Source: an uncultured Lachnospiraceae bacterium
Lineage (GTDB): Bacteria; Bacillota; Clostridia; Lachnospirales; Lachnospiraceae
Direction: 5' to 3'
DNA: 64,000 nucleotides
Assembly (NCBI GenBank): GCA_902779575.1
Contig: CACZBW010000018.1
Span: 1-64,000 of the forward strand
Position 1 is the first letter of the stretch, and the number at the start of each line of letters is the position of its first letter. The position numbers and the translations under genes are program-made. Under the pieces are notes generated by a model that saw nothing but the letters and a program-made list of their open reading frames with translations, was not told the DNA's origin and searched no databases. Below are positions 1 through 8,252 of the stretch, one piece after another.

Positions 1-205
1 GTTTTTAAAGGTCAGTTCCTTAAGAATAAATACTTAAGAAATCTTCAAGGTTGTTTCACTGTTCAGTTATCAAGATTCGATTCCCGCCGGCCTGTCTGCC
101 GGCTTTCTGTCCGCCGTTCTCGCGGCGACTTGATTAATTTATCACCTTGCCATTCTTTTGTCAACAGTTTTTTTTAATTATTTTTTAAACCTTTTTTCCA
201 CAGGT
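1..205 (-). promoter_or_regulatory. rRNA operon promoter, UP element and leader (operon runs off left edge)
   Basis: Read on the minus strand, TTGACA (164-159) is followed by a 17-nt spacer and an extended -10, TG-A-TAAATT (141-136). A-tract-rich DNA at about 165-205 lies just upstream, like an UP element. The transcript would start near 129. It then carries a GC-rich stem-loop (GTCGCCG...CGGCGGAC) and the CTTGATAACTGAACAGTG motif typical of the leader before 16S rRNA in Firmicutes. The 16S gene would lie beyond position 1, outside the window. Promoter elements are seen directly. The rRNA assignment rests on leader similarity. Confidence 0.75.
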
Positions 206-224
206 TTTTCCACTCTTCAGCCTG

Positions 225-335
225 CAATTCGCAGCCCGCTCCCACCAGACTTCCGGCCATCCGTGCCGCGCACGTATGGCGCATCTTCTATGCCCCTGCC
301 GGAGGCTGATGGGGCGGCTCCTGCTTCCCGGGCTG
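225..335 (-). repeat. Dispersed repeat copy downstream of cvpA
   Basis: The reverse complement of this stretch closely matches 7024-7121: both contain GCCCCATCAGCCTC, then GAAGATGCG-CATACGTGC, then GCACGGATGG. It lies between the cvpA stop and the rRNA promoter. No credible gene is present here. The 90-codon ORF across it is explained by the repeat. The copy is diverged from the pair near 7000. Confidence 0.7.
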
Positions 336-370
336 TGTCTGACACTGCCCGTCACTGTTCACGGCTCTTC

Positions 371-1480
371 TCACATCATCGCCTTCATCGCCCAGGTTCC
401 GCTGCGCAGGAACAGATTGCTGTTATATAAAGCCGTCAGCCAGGGACTTGCGTAGACTTCCCCAAGGAGCTGCCGCCCGACCGGAGTTGCCGAGGCAAAA
501 GAAAGAATCAGGAACAGAATCCAGATGAACACGATTCCTTCAATCAGCCCCAGAAGCAGGCCGCCCAGGCGGTCCACCGTCCGTATAAGCGGAAGGCTCG
601 CAAACAGATGCAGGGCCTGGAGAATCGTTCTTATGATCAGCCAGGTCACCAGCAGAGTCAGGAGAAAGGCCAGAAGATTCAGGATCAGGTTCGCGATATA
701 ACCGATGATATAGCTGCTGAAATCAACCGCTCCCAGCTTTTCATATCCCTCGCTGTTGTTGAAAGCCTGAAGCTGCTCTTTCATCGAATCCGGAAGAGGC
801 AGACTGTCAATAAATTTCGTCTGGTCCACCCTGCTCATATTCGAGCTCAGGGCCGCAAGGAAATCCGACGACGACGCGGAAGCTCCCGCGCCCGGGTCGA
901 ATACGCTGCTCTCCAGAAGCAGCCCCGCTTCAGCGAATGGAAGGCGGATGCTCAAAAGCAGTCCCGGCCCCATTATTCCGGCATAAGACCCCAGAAAGCT
1001 CTGGACATAGGCGCTCAGTTCCTCATCGCTCACTCCGTCCACCACGGAGCTGTCATAGCCGTACTGGTCCAGGAGTGCCTTCACTTTTTCCCGGTCGATC
1101 GAACCGCTGCCGTCATCCGCGGCGATCAGTGCCGGAACTGCAGCAGAAGCTGAGCCTCCGGAGGAAGAAGCGCCTGAAGAGCCGTTTCCATTTCCTCCCA
1201 GAAGCGTACCTATAAAGCCTCCGCCGCCCGATGAAGAGGGTTCCCCGGAGATACTCCTCTGCACGGCCGCTTCGGCGATATCCGTACATTTCTCTTTTAT
1301 AAAACCGTATACAGGAGTCTGTTCCCTGAGGTATACCGTCACCGTCGGCAGCAGCGCCTGAACAAGGATAAAAGACAGCACAAGCGCCAGAATCCCGGAA
1401 GCCTTCCCCGTAAATCCTTTCACAAGCCCGGAGATGCAGCTGACAGCCAGTATCACCGTACAGACAACCAGAACAGTCAT
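371..1480 (-). CDS. CvpA family membrane protein
   Basis: This 369-residue protein starts with a hydrophobic CvpA-like region (residues 1-55, including the motif GLVKGFTGKASGILALVLSF) and ends with further membrane segments (about 255-345, including ANLILNLLAFLLTLLVTWLI). Between them lies a Gly/Ser-rich low-complexity stretch (about 100-125) and a soluble part. That makes it roughly twice as long as a minimal CvpA. CvpA proteins are inner-membrane proteins linked to envelope homeostasis, but their biochemical role is not settled. The ATG has a GAGGGGGGG ribosome-binding site. It is the last gene of the dnaX-ebfC-recR-DUF5711 run, 31 nt after the previous gene. Confidence 0.75.
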   Translation of the reverse strand: MTVLVVCTVILAVSCISGLVKGFTGKASGILALVLSFILVQALLPTVTVYLREQTPVYGFIKEKCTDIAEAAVQRSISGEPSSSGGGGFIGTLLGGNGNGSSGASSSGGSASAAVPALIAADDGSGSIDREKVKALLDQYGYDSSVVDGVSDEELSAYVQSFLGSYAGIMGPGLLLSIRLPFAEAGLLLESSVFDPGAGASASSSDFLAALSSNMSRVDQTKFIDSLPLPDSMKEQLQAFNNSEGYEKLGAVDFSSYIIGYIANLILNLLAFLLTLLVTWLIIRTILQALHLFASLPLIRTVDRLGGLLLGLIEGIVFIWILFLILSFASATPVGRQLLGEVYASPWLTALYNSNLFLRSGTWAMKAMM

Positions 1481-1511
1481 GCGCTTTCCCCCCCTCTGAG
1501 CAGTCCTGAAC

Positions 1512-2771
1512 TTACTCGATCTTTATGCGGTCAATTCCCGAATTTGTCAGGACCGCGTATTTGCGGAACCCGGGAATCTTCACGAAATTGCCGATCTGCT
1601 TGTCATAATCCGCGTCAAGGCGCCGAATTCCCCCTGTTGTGAAGGCCATGATATGTCCGGCGTCGAACATAAGAATCTCACCGGAGTCCATGCCCACTTC
1701 CGAATATCCTGTCTGGAAAAGCGTCTGAGCCGTGCGTTCTCCATTGTAGCGGTAAACCTGCAGCATATAGCGCTGATCCCCCGCGTCGCTGGGAAGTACA
1801 AAACCGATATGTTTCTCATCATGAAATACACTCACGATCTCACTGTCCAGGTTCACTCTTGTATCCTGCTTCGGCGTTCTTCCGTTGTCAAATGTGACAA
1901 ACATGCTGTCCCCGACAGCCACCGGGCAGGAATCCTTCGCGTAAAAAACGGATGGAAACACCACGTCTCTGTAATCCAGAGAAGCGGCCAGATGGGATTC
2001 ATCCGACTTGGAAGCGGAAGAAAAATCATAAAAGGCAATCGTGGAATCCACACTTCCGGAACCGATCCGCACCAGCGACACCATCATCTGCTGCGCGTTT
2101 GAAGACATGGCGATATCAATCGGGTGACCCGCATCCTGCAGGGTCGTACGGATCTCGGCAAGTGTCGTCCCGTCGCTGCCGCACATGCGGATTCTCGTAT
2201 TCTCATCCTCCCGGAGCATCATGGCCACCACGCCGCCGGAGGACACATCAGCCTTCAGAATCGGAAGATCTGTCTCAAACGATCCCACTACGCCATCGCG
2301 GTTAAGGACCATAACCTGATATCCCTGCTGTTCATAGATCAGGAGAGAATCTCCGCAGACTTCCCCCACCGGCGTCTCCATCGTATAGGCATTGCTCCAC
2401 TGGGTCTGGTTTTTTCCGTCCACATAGGTAACGCCGTCGGAACCGTACTTGACAAATCCGCCCCCGAGTTTCAGATACATGGTACCGGAAATATCCTCGG
2501 AGGGATAAGAATCTGTCACTCTGTAGCCGGTATAGGTGTGGCGGCGGCTGAAAATGTAGTATCCGGCCGCAGCAGCTACTGTAAGAACCGCAATGACCGC
2601 ATAGACAATCCATTTCCGCCCGGAAACCTGTCCGACTCCCTCCGCGGCATTCTCGACCCCTGAGATATAATCGTCCTGCAGGTCAAAGTCTTCCCAGTCG
2701 TCTTCCTCGTCCCCTTCCAGAATCGCCCGGAAAGAGAGAAGCTGCATGAGGTTCTTCAGCTTTTCCTTCAT
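1512..2771 (-). CDS. DUF5711-like membrane-anchored beta-propeller-type protein
   Basis: The 419-residue protein has an acidic cytoplasmic N-terminus (about residues 18-35, EEDDWEDFDLQDD), one transmembrane segment (about 53-73) and a long extracytoplasmic domain of repeated beta-strand-like segments with GS/DG turns. This is the arrangement of DUF5711-family proteins, which often neighbour recR and cvpA in Clostridia. No catalytic motif is visible and its function is unknown. The ATG is preceded by AGGAG at a slightly long distance. Family assignment comes from layout and neighbourhood, so a related but unnamed family is possible. Confidence 0.6.
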   Translation of the reverse strand: MKEKLKNLMQLLSFRAILEGDEEDDWEDFDLQDDYISGVENAAEGVGQVSGRKWIVYAVIAVLTVAAAAGYYIFSRRHTYTGYRVTDSYPSEDISGTMYLKLGGGFVKYGSDGVTYVDGKNQTQWSNAYTMETPVGEVCGDSLLIYEQQGYQVMVLNRDGVVGSFETDLPILKADVSSGGVVAMMLREDENTRIRMCGSDGTTLAEIRTTLQDAGHPIDIAMSSNAQQMMVSLVRIGSGSVDSTIAFYDFSSASKSDESHLAASLDYRDVVFPSVFYAKDSCPVAVGDSMFVTFDNGRTPKQDTRVNLDSEIVSVFHDEKHIGFVLPSDAGDQRYMLQVYRYNGERTAQTLFQTGYSEVGMDSGEILMFDAGHIMAFTTGGIRRLDADYDKQIGNFVKIPGFRKYAVLTNSGIDRIKIE

Positions 2772-2834
2772 AACTGAAATCTGTCTCCTGTCTGTATCTC
2801 TGCCGTCCGGTCAGAAGGCTGCCGCCGTTCCGTC

Positions 2835-3431
2835 CTAAAGCTCAGTCCGCCCGTCCAGGGCCCGGAGCAGAGTCACCTCGTCGATATACTCCAGGTCGCC
2901 CCCGACCGGGACGCCGCTCGCGATGCGTGTCACTTTAATCCCGGAAGGTTTGATCAGTTTGCTCAGATACATAGCCGTCGTCTCTCCCTCCAGGCTGGAA
3001 TTCGTGGCGATGATCACCTCGTCCACATCCCCCTGCAGGCGCTGAAGCAGTTCCTTCAGGCGGATATCCTGAGGCCCGATTCCCAGAAGGGGAGAGATCG
3101 CCCCCTGCAGGACATGGTACACCCCTTCATACTTTCCGGTCCGCTCATAAGCCGCCAGGTCCCGGCTGGTTTCCACGACCATGATCGTCCTGTGATCCCT
3201 CTTCTGATCCGCGCAGATCGGACACAGTTCCTGATCAGTCAGAGTCCCGCACTCCGCACAGTAGCGTACGTGCTCCCTTGCGTCGGTAATAGCTTTCGTG
3301 AGCGCGCTGACCCGCTCCTTCGGCATATTCACGATATGAAATGCCAGACGCAGCGCCGTCTTGCTCCCGATTCCCGGAAGGCCGGACAGCTGCGCAACCA
3401 GGGCGCTGATCTGACTTCCGTAATAATCCAT
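2835..3431 (-). CDS. recR: Recombination protein RecR
   Basis: RecR helps RecO and RecF load RecA at gapped DNA. The 198-residue length is typical. The N-terminal helix-hairpin-helix region (SGLPGIGSKTALRLAFHI) is followed by a four-cysteine zinc motif (C58, C61, C70, C73) and a Toprim domain beginning near VVETSRDL. The ending also matches the family (GVPVGGDLEYIDEVTLLRAL). Its ATG overlaps the ebfC stop by one base (TGATG), so the two are translationally coupled. Confidence 0.96.
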   Translation of the reverse strand: MDYYGSQISALVAQLSGLPGIGSKTALRLAFHIVNMPKERVSALTKAITDAREHVRYCAECGTLTDQELCPICADQKRDHRTIMVVETSRDLAAYERTGKYEGVYHVLQGAISPLLGIGPQDIRLKELLQRLQGDVDEVIIATNSSLEGETTAMYLSKLIKPSGIKVTRIASGVPVGGDLEYIDEVTLLRALDGRTEL

Positions 3432-3784
3432 CAGAAACCGAATCCTCCAAGCGAACCGCCCAGGCCGCCTGTCAGGGAACCCATCACCCTGGAAGCATCT
3501 TCTTCCACGGCGCGGAGGGCTTCATTCACAGCAGCCATGATCGTATCTTCCAGTATCTCGACATCTTCCGGATCCACCGCGTCCGGATCGATCGTCACCT
3601 TTGTGACCTCACGTTTTCCGTTTATCGTCACCTCAACCGCGCCGCCGCCGGCCTTCGCGGTATACTCCTTCTCTTCAAGAGCCGCCTGCTGCTCCGCCAT
3701 CTGCTTCTGCATCTTCTGGGCCTGCTTCATCAGGTTGCCCATATTGCCGGGCATTCCGCCGCCAAATCCACCTCTTTTTGCCAT
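3431..3784 (-). CDS. ebfC: Nucleoid-associated protein YbaB/EbfC
   Basis: This small DNA-binding protein of the YbaB/EbfC family sits in its usual place between dnaX and recR. The Gly/Met-rich N-terminus leads into the conserved helix (MGNLMKQAQKMQKQMAEQQ) and then a beta-strand core (GGGAVEVTINGKREVTKVTID). A longer reading from a TTG at 3793 is possible. The ATG at 3784 is preferred because GGAGG lies 9 nt upstream, and it starts one base after the dnaX stop. That gives 117 residues. Confidence 0.93.
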   Translation of the reverse strand: MAKRGGFGGGMPGNMGNLMKQAQKMQKQMAEQQAALEEKEYTAKAGGGAVEVTINGKREVTKVTIDPDAVDPEDVEILEDTIMAAVNEALRAVEEDASRVMGSLTGGLGGSLGGFGF

Positions 3785-3785
3785 T

Positions 3786-5474
3786 CTATTCAACCTCCAT
3801 CTCTACAGGAAAATCCACGCCCTGCCTCAGCAGAGCCTCCACTTTGCTTTCTGTAATCTGTCTCAGGGATCTGTCTTCCAGGGCTTCTGTGTCGTTCAGA
3901 AAGCGCACTGTCAGCCTGCTGCCGTATTTTTCCTCAAGCAGTTTCTCCAGTTCGCTCCGGGCTTTCTCATTGGACCGGTAAGCCTCCCAGAAAGTATGAA
4001 GTACAACGTAAAGAACCCCGGGTTCCTCAGGCCGGAAAACAGGCACCGCATACCCCCGCATAACAGCTGCCACTCCCGGATCGCTGAGCCGGGAAACCGT
4101 CATCGTCCACTGTCCCTTGATCCGCTGAAAGAGCTCCGGGGTCACAATACCGGGCTCCGCCGGATCAGCTTCTTCCTCAGCGTCCGTTATTGGTCCGCTT
4201 CCGGAAATGGCTTCCGCCCTGAAGCCTGCATCCCGGATCGCTCCGGAAACAGTTCCGGCGCCTTCGTCTGCAGCGGCCCCGTTCAGAGCGCTTTCCGCGG
4301 AAGGCCGGATAAATCCGCCCTCCCGGATCTGTTTCTCAAGCTGTTCAATCCTTATATTCAGCGCGCTGTAATCCCGGGCGTCCGTCTCAGGCCTGCAGAG
4401 CCTGATCAGGGCAAGTTCTGCCAGAATCCTGCGGTTGGACGCATTTCTCAGGGAGCCAGACAGTTCGGACAGAATCCGGATATAATACATCAGCCGCTCT
4501 TCGCTCATTCCTTCTGAGTCCCTGAGCAGGGCATCCCTGCTCTCCTCCACAAGGGTCAGGCTCTCGGAAGAACCTCCCGAAGCCATAAAAAGAAGCAGGT
4601 CGCGGAGATACCAGGTAAAATCGCTGATGATCTGGCGGACTTCCCTGCCATCCATAATCAGAGAACTGAACATGGCAAGCAGACCGGAAGCATCCCCCAT
4701 CACCGCATTATGCAGCATCCGGCTGTAAACCTCCGTGTCCACGGTCCCCAGTACTTCCAGAACATGTTCATAAGTCAGCTTTTCGCCAAGGAAAAAAGAA
4801 ATACACTGGTCCGCCAGACTGAGGGCGTCCCGCATGCCTCCTTCCGCTCTCCGGGCGATATAGCGCACAGCTTCCTCTTCCGCCTCAATCTTCTCCTTCT
4901 CAAGCACCTCTTTCAGGTGGTCTGCGATTACATCCGTCTTAATTCTCCGGAAGTCGTAGCGCTGACAGCGCGACAGAATCGTGACCGGAAGCTTCTGAGG
5001 GTCAGTGGTTGCCAGAAGGAACATCGCATAGGAAGGCGGTTCTTCCAGCGTTTTGAGAAAGGCGTTGAATGCAGCGCCCGACAGCATATGCACCTCATCG
5101 ATAATATAGACTTTATACTTTCCGCTGGTCGGCGGGTATTCAATCTCATCGATGATCTGGCGGAAATCATCCACGCCGTTCCTGGAGGCCGCGTCCATCT
5201 CAATCACATTCATGGATCTGCCTTCCCGGATCGCCCGGCAGCTGGGGCACTCTCCGCAGGGGTTCCCGTCCCGGAGATCTTCACAGTTGACTGCCCGCGC
5301 AAAGATCTTGGCCGCAGTTGTCTTTCCGGTTCCGCGGCTTCCGCAGAACAGATAAGCATGGGCGATCCGCCCTGTGCGGATCTGGTTGCGCAGAGTCGTG
5401 ACTATGACGTCCTGCCCTTTGATATCATCGAAAACCGCAGGGCGGTACTTCCGATATAATGCCTGATAATTCAA
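3786..5474 (-). CDS. dnaX: DNA polymerase III subunit gamma/tau
   Basis: This is the clamp-loader ATPase of the replicative polymerase. Visible are the Walker A motif GSRGTGKTT (about 45-53), zinc-binding cysteines C64, C73, C76 and C79, the DEVHML Walker B motif (126-131) and the sensor/arginine-finger region LSRCQRYDF. The length of 562 residues is normal for gamma/tau. The start is TTG, supported by the conserved opening MNYQALYRKYRP and by GAGGG 6 nt upstream. A weak promoter candidate and a stem-loop lie in the 192-nt gap before it. Confidence 0.96.
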   Translation of the reverse strand: MNYQALYRKYRPAVFDDIKGQDVIVTTLRNQIRTGRIAHAYLFCGSRGTGKTTAAKIFARAVNCEDLRDGNPCGECPSCRAIREGRSMNVIEMDAASRNGVDDFRQIIDEIEYPPTSGKYKVYIIDEVHMLSGAAFNAFLKTLEEPPSYAMFLLATTDPQKLPVTILSRCQRYDFRRIKTDVIADHLKEVLEKEKIEAEEEAVRYIARRAEGGMRDALSLADQCISFFLGEKLTYEHVLEVLGTVDTEVYSRMLHNAVMGDASGLLAMFSSLIMDGREVRQIISDFTWYLRDLLLFMASGGSSESLTLVEESRDALLRDSEGMSEERLMYYIRILSELSGSLRNASNRRILAELALIRLCRPETDARDYSALNIRIEQLEKQIREGGFIRPSAESALNGAAADEGAGTVSGAIRDAGFRAEAISGSGPITDAEEEADPAEPGIVTPELFQRIKGQWTMTVSRLSDPGVAAVMRGYAVPVFRPEEPGVLYVVLHTFWEAYRSNEKARSELEKLLEEKYGSRLTVRFLNDTEALEDRSLRQITESKVEALLRQGVDFPVEMEVE

Positions 5475-5539
5475 AGCTGTCCCTCACATTGATTTTCATC
5501 CGCCGGCTGCAGCAAAAGCAGGCTGCAGGCATAGAATCA

Positions 5540-5571
5540 GTCTGCCGCTCCGGCAGGCCAGAGCGGCAGAC
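5540..5571. repeat. Perfect inverted repeat in dnaX leader
   Basis: An 11-bp perfect inverted repeat (GTCTGCCGCTC / GAGCGGCAGAC) with a 10-nt loop lies between pfkA and the dnaX start. No T-run follows on either strand, so it does not look like an intrinsic terminator. It would sit in the 5' untranslated region of the dnaX transcript if the candidate promoter at 5590-5618 is used. Confidence 0.7.
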
Positions 5572-5589
5572 AAGATTACCTGATTTCTT

Positions 5590-5618
5590 ATAATACTCCA
5601 AATACGGCAAATCGTCCA
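5590..5618 (-). promoter_or_regulatory. Candidate sigma-A promoter for dnaX operon
   Basis: On the minus strand TGGACG (5618-5613), a 17-nt spacer and TATTAT (5595-5590) form a moderate match to the sigma-A consensus, about 115 nt before the dnaX TTG start. The -35 is weak. Confidence 0.4.
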
Positions 5619-5666
5619 GAGGACATTCCAATTCCCCGGGCGGATGTTCCCGGCCCGCAGCCTGAA

Positions 5667-6740
5667 TCAGTCACCGAAGCTGATACCGAGTGCTTTTGCC
5701 TCTTCCACAAACTGGTTCTTCTTCTCGACAACCTTCAGTTTGCCGGCGGTTTCCTTCAGCGGGACTCTCTTGGTCTTATTATTGATAATAGCGATCATGT
5801 TGCCGTAATCCTCATCGAGAATTGCCATGGCTGCAGCCGCGCCGAGTCTTGTAGAGAGCGCGCGGTCATACGGGCAGGGCGCTCCGCCTCGCTGCGTATG
5901 GCCCGGAACGGTGATGCGTACTTCGTTGCCGCTCTTTGCCAGAATCTGATCCGCAAGCTCATAGGCAACCGACGGATAATTCTTGGCTTCCATCTTCTTC
6001 TTGTATTCTTTCTTGGAAAGCTTCAGGTCGTCCGCGCAGACAGCTCCTTCAGCCACCGCAAGAACGGTGAATCCTTTTCCTGCTTTGGTTCTGGCGTCAA
6101 TCGCCTTCAGGACTTTATCAATATGATACGGGATCTCAGGAATCAGGATGACATCCGCGCCGCCTGCAATTCCGGCGTACAGAGTCAGCCAGCCAACTTT
6201 ATGTCCCATGACTTCCACGATGAATACGCGGTTATGGGACGCGGCGGTGGTATGAATGCAGTCGATCGCTTCCGTAGCGATATTCACGGCGCTGTAGAAT
6301 CCGAAAGTCATGTCGGTTCCCCAGATATCGTTGTCAATCGTCTTCGGAAGATGGATCACGTTCAGGCCTTCCTCGCTGAGAAGATTGGCCGTCTTCTGTG
6401 AGCCGTTGCCGCCCAGGACAACCAGGCAGTCAAGACGAAGCTTATAATAATTCTGCTTCATGGCCTCGACCTTGTTCAGGCCTTTTTCGTCCGGATCACG
6501 GATCTCCTTGAAAGGAGTACGGGAAGATCCGAGAATCGTGCCGCCCTTCGTCAGGATTCCGGAAAAATCCTTGCTGGTAAGCAGCCGGTAATCACCGTAG
6601 ATCATGCCCCTGTATCCGTTTATGAAACCATAAACTTCCAGTTCCTCCAGGTTGTTCGCAAGAGCCTTAACAACGCCCCGCATCGTCGCGTTCAGCGCCT
6701 GGCAGTCGCCTCCGCTGGTCAACAGTCCGATTCTCTTCAT
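5667..6740 (-). CDS. pfkA: 6-phosphofructokinase (PfkA family, group III-like)
   Basis: The enzyme phosphorylates fructose 6-phosphate in glycolysis. The opening MKRIGLLTSGGDCQALNATM and the motif TIDNDIWGTDMTFGF are those of the family. At the phosphoryl-donor site the sequence reads GGNGS (110-114) rather than the GGDGS of classical ATP enzymes. The substrate loop reads PKTIDND, a lysine form seen in pyrophosphate-dependent and group III enzymes. Donor choice (ATP or pyrophosphate) therefore cannot be assigned from sequence. A longer reading from 6791 exists, but the ATG at 6740 has AAAGGCGGG upstream and matches the family start. That gives 357 residues. Confidence 0.9.
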   Translation of the reverse strand: MKRIGLLTSGGDCQALNATMRGVVKALANNLEELEVYGFINGYRGMIYGDYRLLTSKDFSGILTKGGTILGSSRTPFKEIRDPDEKGLNKVEAMKQNYYKLRLDCLVVLGGNGSQKTANLLSEEGLNVIHLPKTIDNDIWGTDMTFGFYSAVNIATEAIDCIHTTAASHNRVFIVEVMGHKVGWLTLYAGIAGGADVILIPEIPYHIDKVLKAIDARTKAGKGFTVLAVAEGAVCADDLKLSKKEYKKKMEAKNYPSVAYELADQILAKSGNEVRITVPGHTQRGGAPCPYDRALSTRLGAAAAMAILDEDYGNMIAIINNKTKRVPLKETAGKLKVVEKKNQFVEEAKALGISFGD

Positions 6741-6881
6741 AATCTGATCCCGCCTTTCTGACTCGATAACGGCTGAAAATGCACACCGCACCCAATACTA
6801 CCGAAATCCGAACCTCCTCCAGAGCAGCCGCAGCTTCTGTCATGCGGCAAATACTGATTCAGATGGTTTAAAACTATTCTC

Positions 6882-6910
6882 AGTATACCGTTTTTCAGAA
6901 GCAAGAGCAA
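6882..6910 (-). promoter_or_regulatory. Candidate promoter of pfkA
   Basis: TTGCTC (6910-6905), 17 nt, TATACT (6887-6882) on the minus strand gives a transcript start near 6875 and a leader of about 135 nt. The -10 is good and the -35 partial. Confidence 0.5.
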
Positions 6911-6942
6911 GAGTCATTTAAACAACTTGCCTCAAGGTTATT

Positions 6943-7037
6943 ATTCACAGCTTATTTGGAATCAGGTTCTGATTCGTCGTGCTTGCACGTAAGAAGCAGG
7001 TTCTGGTTTCAAATAAAGCCTGCGAAGCAGGAACCGC
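6943..7037 (+). repeat. 95-bp direct repeat, copy 1
   Basis: It begins ATTCACAGCTTATTTG and ends GAAGCAGGAACCGC. The same 95 bp recurs at 7140-7234 with two differences. Within the unit, GCTTATTTG..AATCAGG is partly complementary to AAGCAGG..CAAATAAAGC, so each copy can fold into a long hairpin around GTGCTTGCACGTAA. Together with the 102 bp that follows (7038-7139), which resembles 225-335, it fills the pfkA-CobW intergenic region. No gene is seen here. Confidence 0.85.
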
Positions 7038-7139
7038 CCCATCAGCCTCAGACAGGAGCATCGAAGATGCGGCATACGTGCGACAGCACGGATGGTCTGT
7101 GGATTGGTGGGGCGGGGCTGTGAATAATAACCGTAAAGC

Positions 7140-7234
7140 ATTCACAGCTTATTTGAAATCAGGTTCTGATTCGTCATGCTTGCACGTAAGAAGCAGGTTC
7201 TGGTTTCAAATAAAGCCTGCGAAGCAGGAACCGC
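7140..7234 (+). repeat. 95-bp direct repeat, copy 2
   Basis: This is a near-identical second copy of 6943-7037. It ends six bases before the stop codon of the minus-strand CobW-like gene. Related but diverged sequence occurs at 12423-12500, 44966-45011 and 48719-48817. Confidence 0.85.
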
Positions 7235-7239
7235 AGATT

Positions 7240-8184
7240 TTAATTAAACAGTACTACGTCATCCTTCGGCGCTTCCGCGGACTTCAGATGGCGGGCGTAG
7301 AGGACAGGTCCTTCCCCGTTATACTCCGGAACGAATTCGTAGCGGACCTGCGCCGTGACATCCAGCCACTGCTTCTGTTTCAGCTTATCCGTATATTTGG
7401 AATGGCAGATAAAACCGATGAAGCGGATATCATTGACGCAGCAGGTCATGGCGTTGCGCCCGGGAATAAAGCAGTTGTCCGGGAATCTGGGCGGTATCAT
7501 GACCTTCCCCTTGAAGTGGACATTCTTTCCCTCATAACGCTCTTTTGAGTCCATGGCGTCCAGATAGAAGAGTCCGAACTCCTCATCCGGGATCTCGATG
7601 GGATCCTGGGTCAGGTCAAAGGGCGGCTGCGCTTTTCCGATATCGATCTGTTCTCCTTCACTGTCCTCAAAATAGCAGACAGCCTGCGTATTGACCGCCT
7701 TGACGGTGCGCCGGAACATCTGCAGATCCATATCCGCCGTGCAGCGGTTGAAAATAACAAGCTCCGTGTACATGAAAATATTGCTCATCATCTGCCGCAT
7801 ATTATTCAGGTACACTTCAAAAGTAGAGCCGTCCACAATCGTGATGACCTGGGCAAGCTCCCAGTGCTTCGCCATCGGGCTTGTGCAGAATTTCATGGAA
7901 TCCCATGTTCCGTTGAATTCGATAAACACCCGCCTGGGTTTGTGCTTTTTCTGCAGGCTCTCCATGTAGGAAGCCGTCAGGTCCTGCTCATCCTCCACCA
8001 TCTCAACCATGATATTGTGGCGGTTCAGATCCCTGAGATCGTATTCTTCCTCTCCCTCCTCGCAGCAGATCAGAATCGTCTTCTCCCCGTCCGCGAAATC
8101 AGGGCTGGCCAGCACTTCCCTGATGAAAGTTGTCTTTCCGCTTTCAAGAAATCCAGTGATTACATATACCGGTACTTCCAGCAT
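7240..8184 (-). CDS. CobW/COG0523-type GTPase with C-terminal OB-like domain
   Basis: The 314-residue protein has a G3E-family P-loop GFLESGKT (11-18) and a CobW-like GTPase region to about residue 190. The C-terminal part (about 205-300), with CCVNDIRFIGFIC and FKGKVMIPP, resembles the C-terminal domain of YcgQ/DUF1980 proteins rather than a CobW C-terminal domain. COG0523 proteins are GTP-dependent metal chaperones or insertases, and the metal here is unknown. An AGGAGG site lies 7 nt before the ATG. It follows the His-rich GTPase by 68 nt, so the two are probably co-transcribed. Confidence 0.75.
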   Translation of the reverse strand: MLEVPVYVITGFLESGKTTFIREVLASPDFADGEKTILICCEEGEEEYDLRDLNRHNIMVEMVEDEQDLTASYMESLQKKHKPRRVFIEFNGTWDSMKFCTSPMAKHWELAQVITIVDGSTFEVYLNNMRQMMSNIFMYTELVIFNRCTADMDLQMFRRTVKAVNTQAVCYFEDSEGEQIDIGKAQPPFDLTQDPIEIPDEEFGLFYLDAMDSKERYEGKNVHFKGKVMIPPRFPDNCFIPGRNAMTCCVNDIRFIGFICHSKYTDKLKQKQWLDVTAQVRYEFVPEYNGEGPVLYARHLKSAEAPKDDVVLFN

Positions 8185-8252
8185 GTCCCTTCCTCCTGAA
8201 AAGCTGCCGGCGGACCATTCCGCACGGCAGACAGTTCATAATGTCTTTTCGA

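Noticed and set aside
158-430. Plus-strand 90-codon ORF near the left edge
   Set aside because: It overlaps the rRNA promoter and the dispersed repeat and runs into the cvpA 3' end; no ribosome-binding site.
5425-5631. Small minus-strand ORF ahead of dnaX
   Set aside because: It overlaps the dnaX start, lacks a ribosome-binding site and spans the stem-loop.
6945-7145. Minus-strand 66-codon ORF in the repeat region
   Set aside because: It lies wholly inside the duplicated repeat element. Similarity to the ORF at 158-430 is explained by shared repeat DNA.
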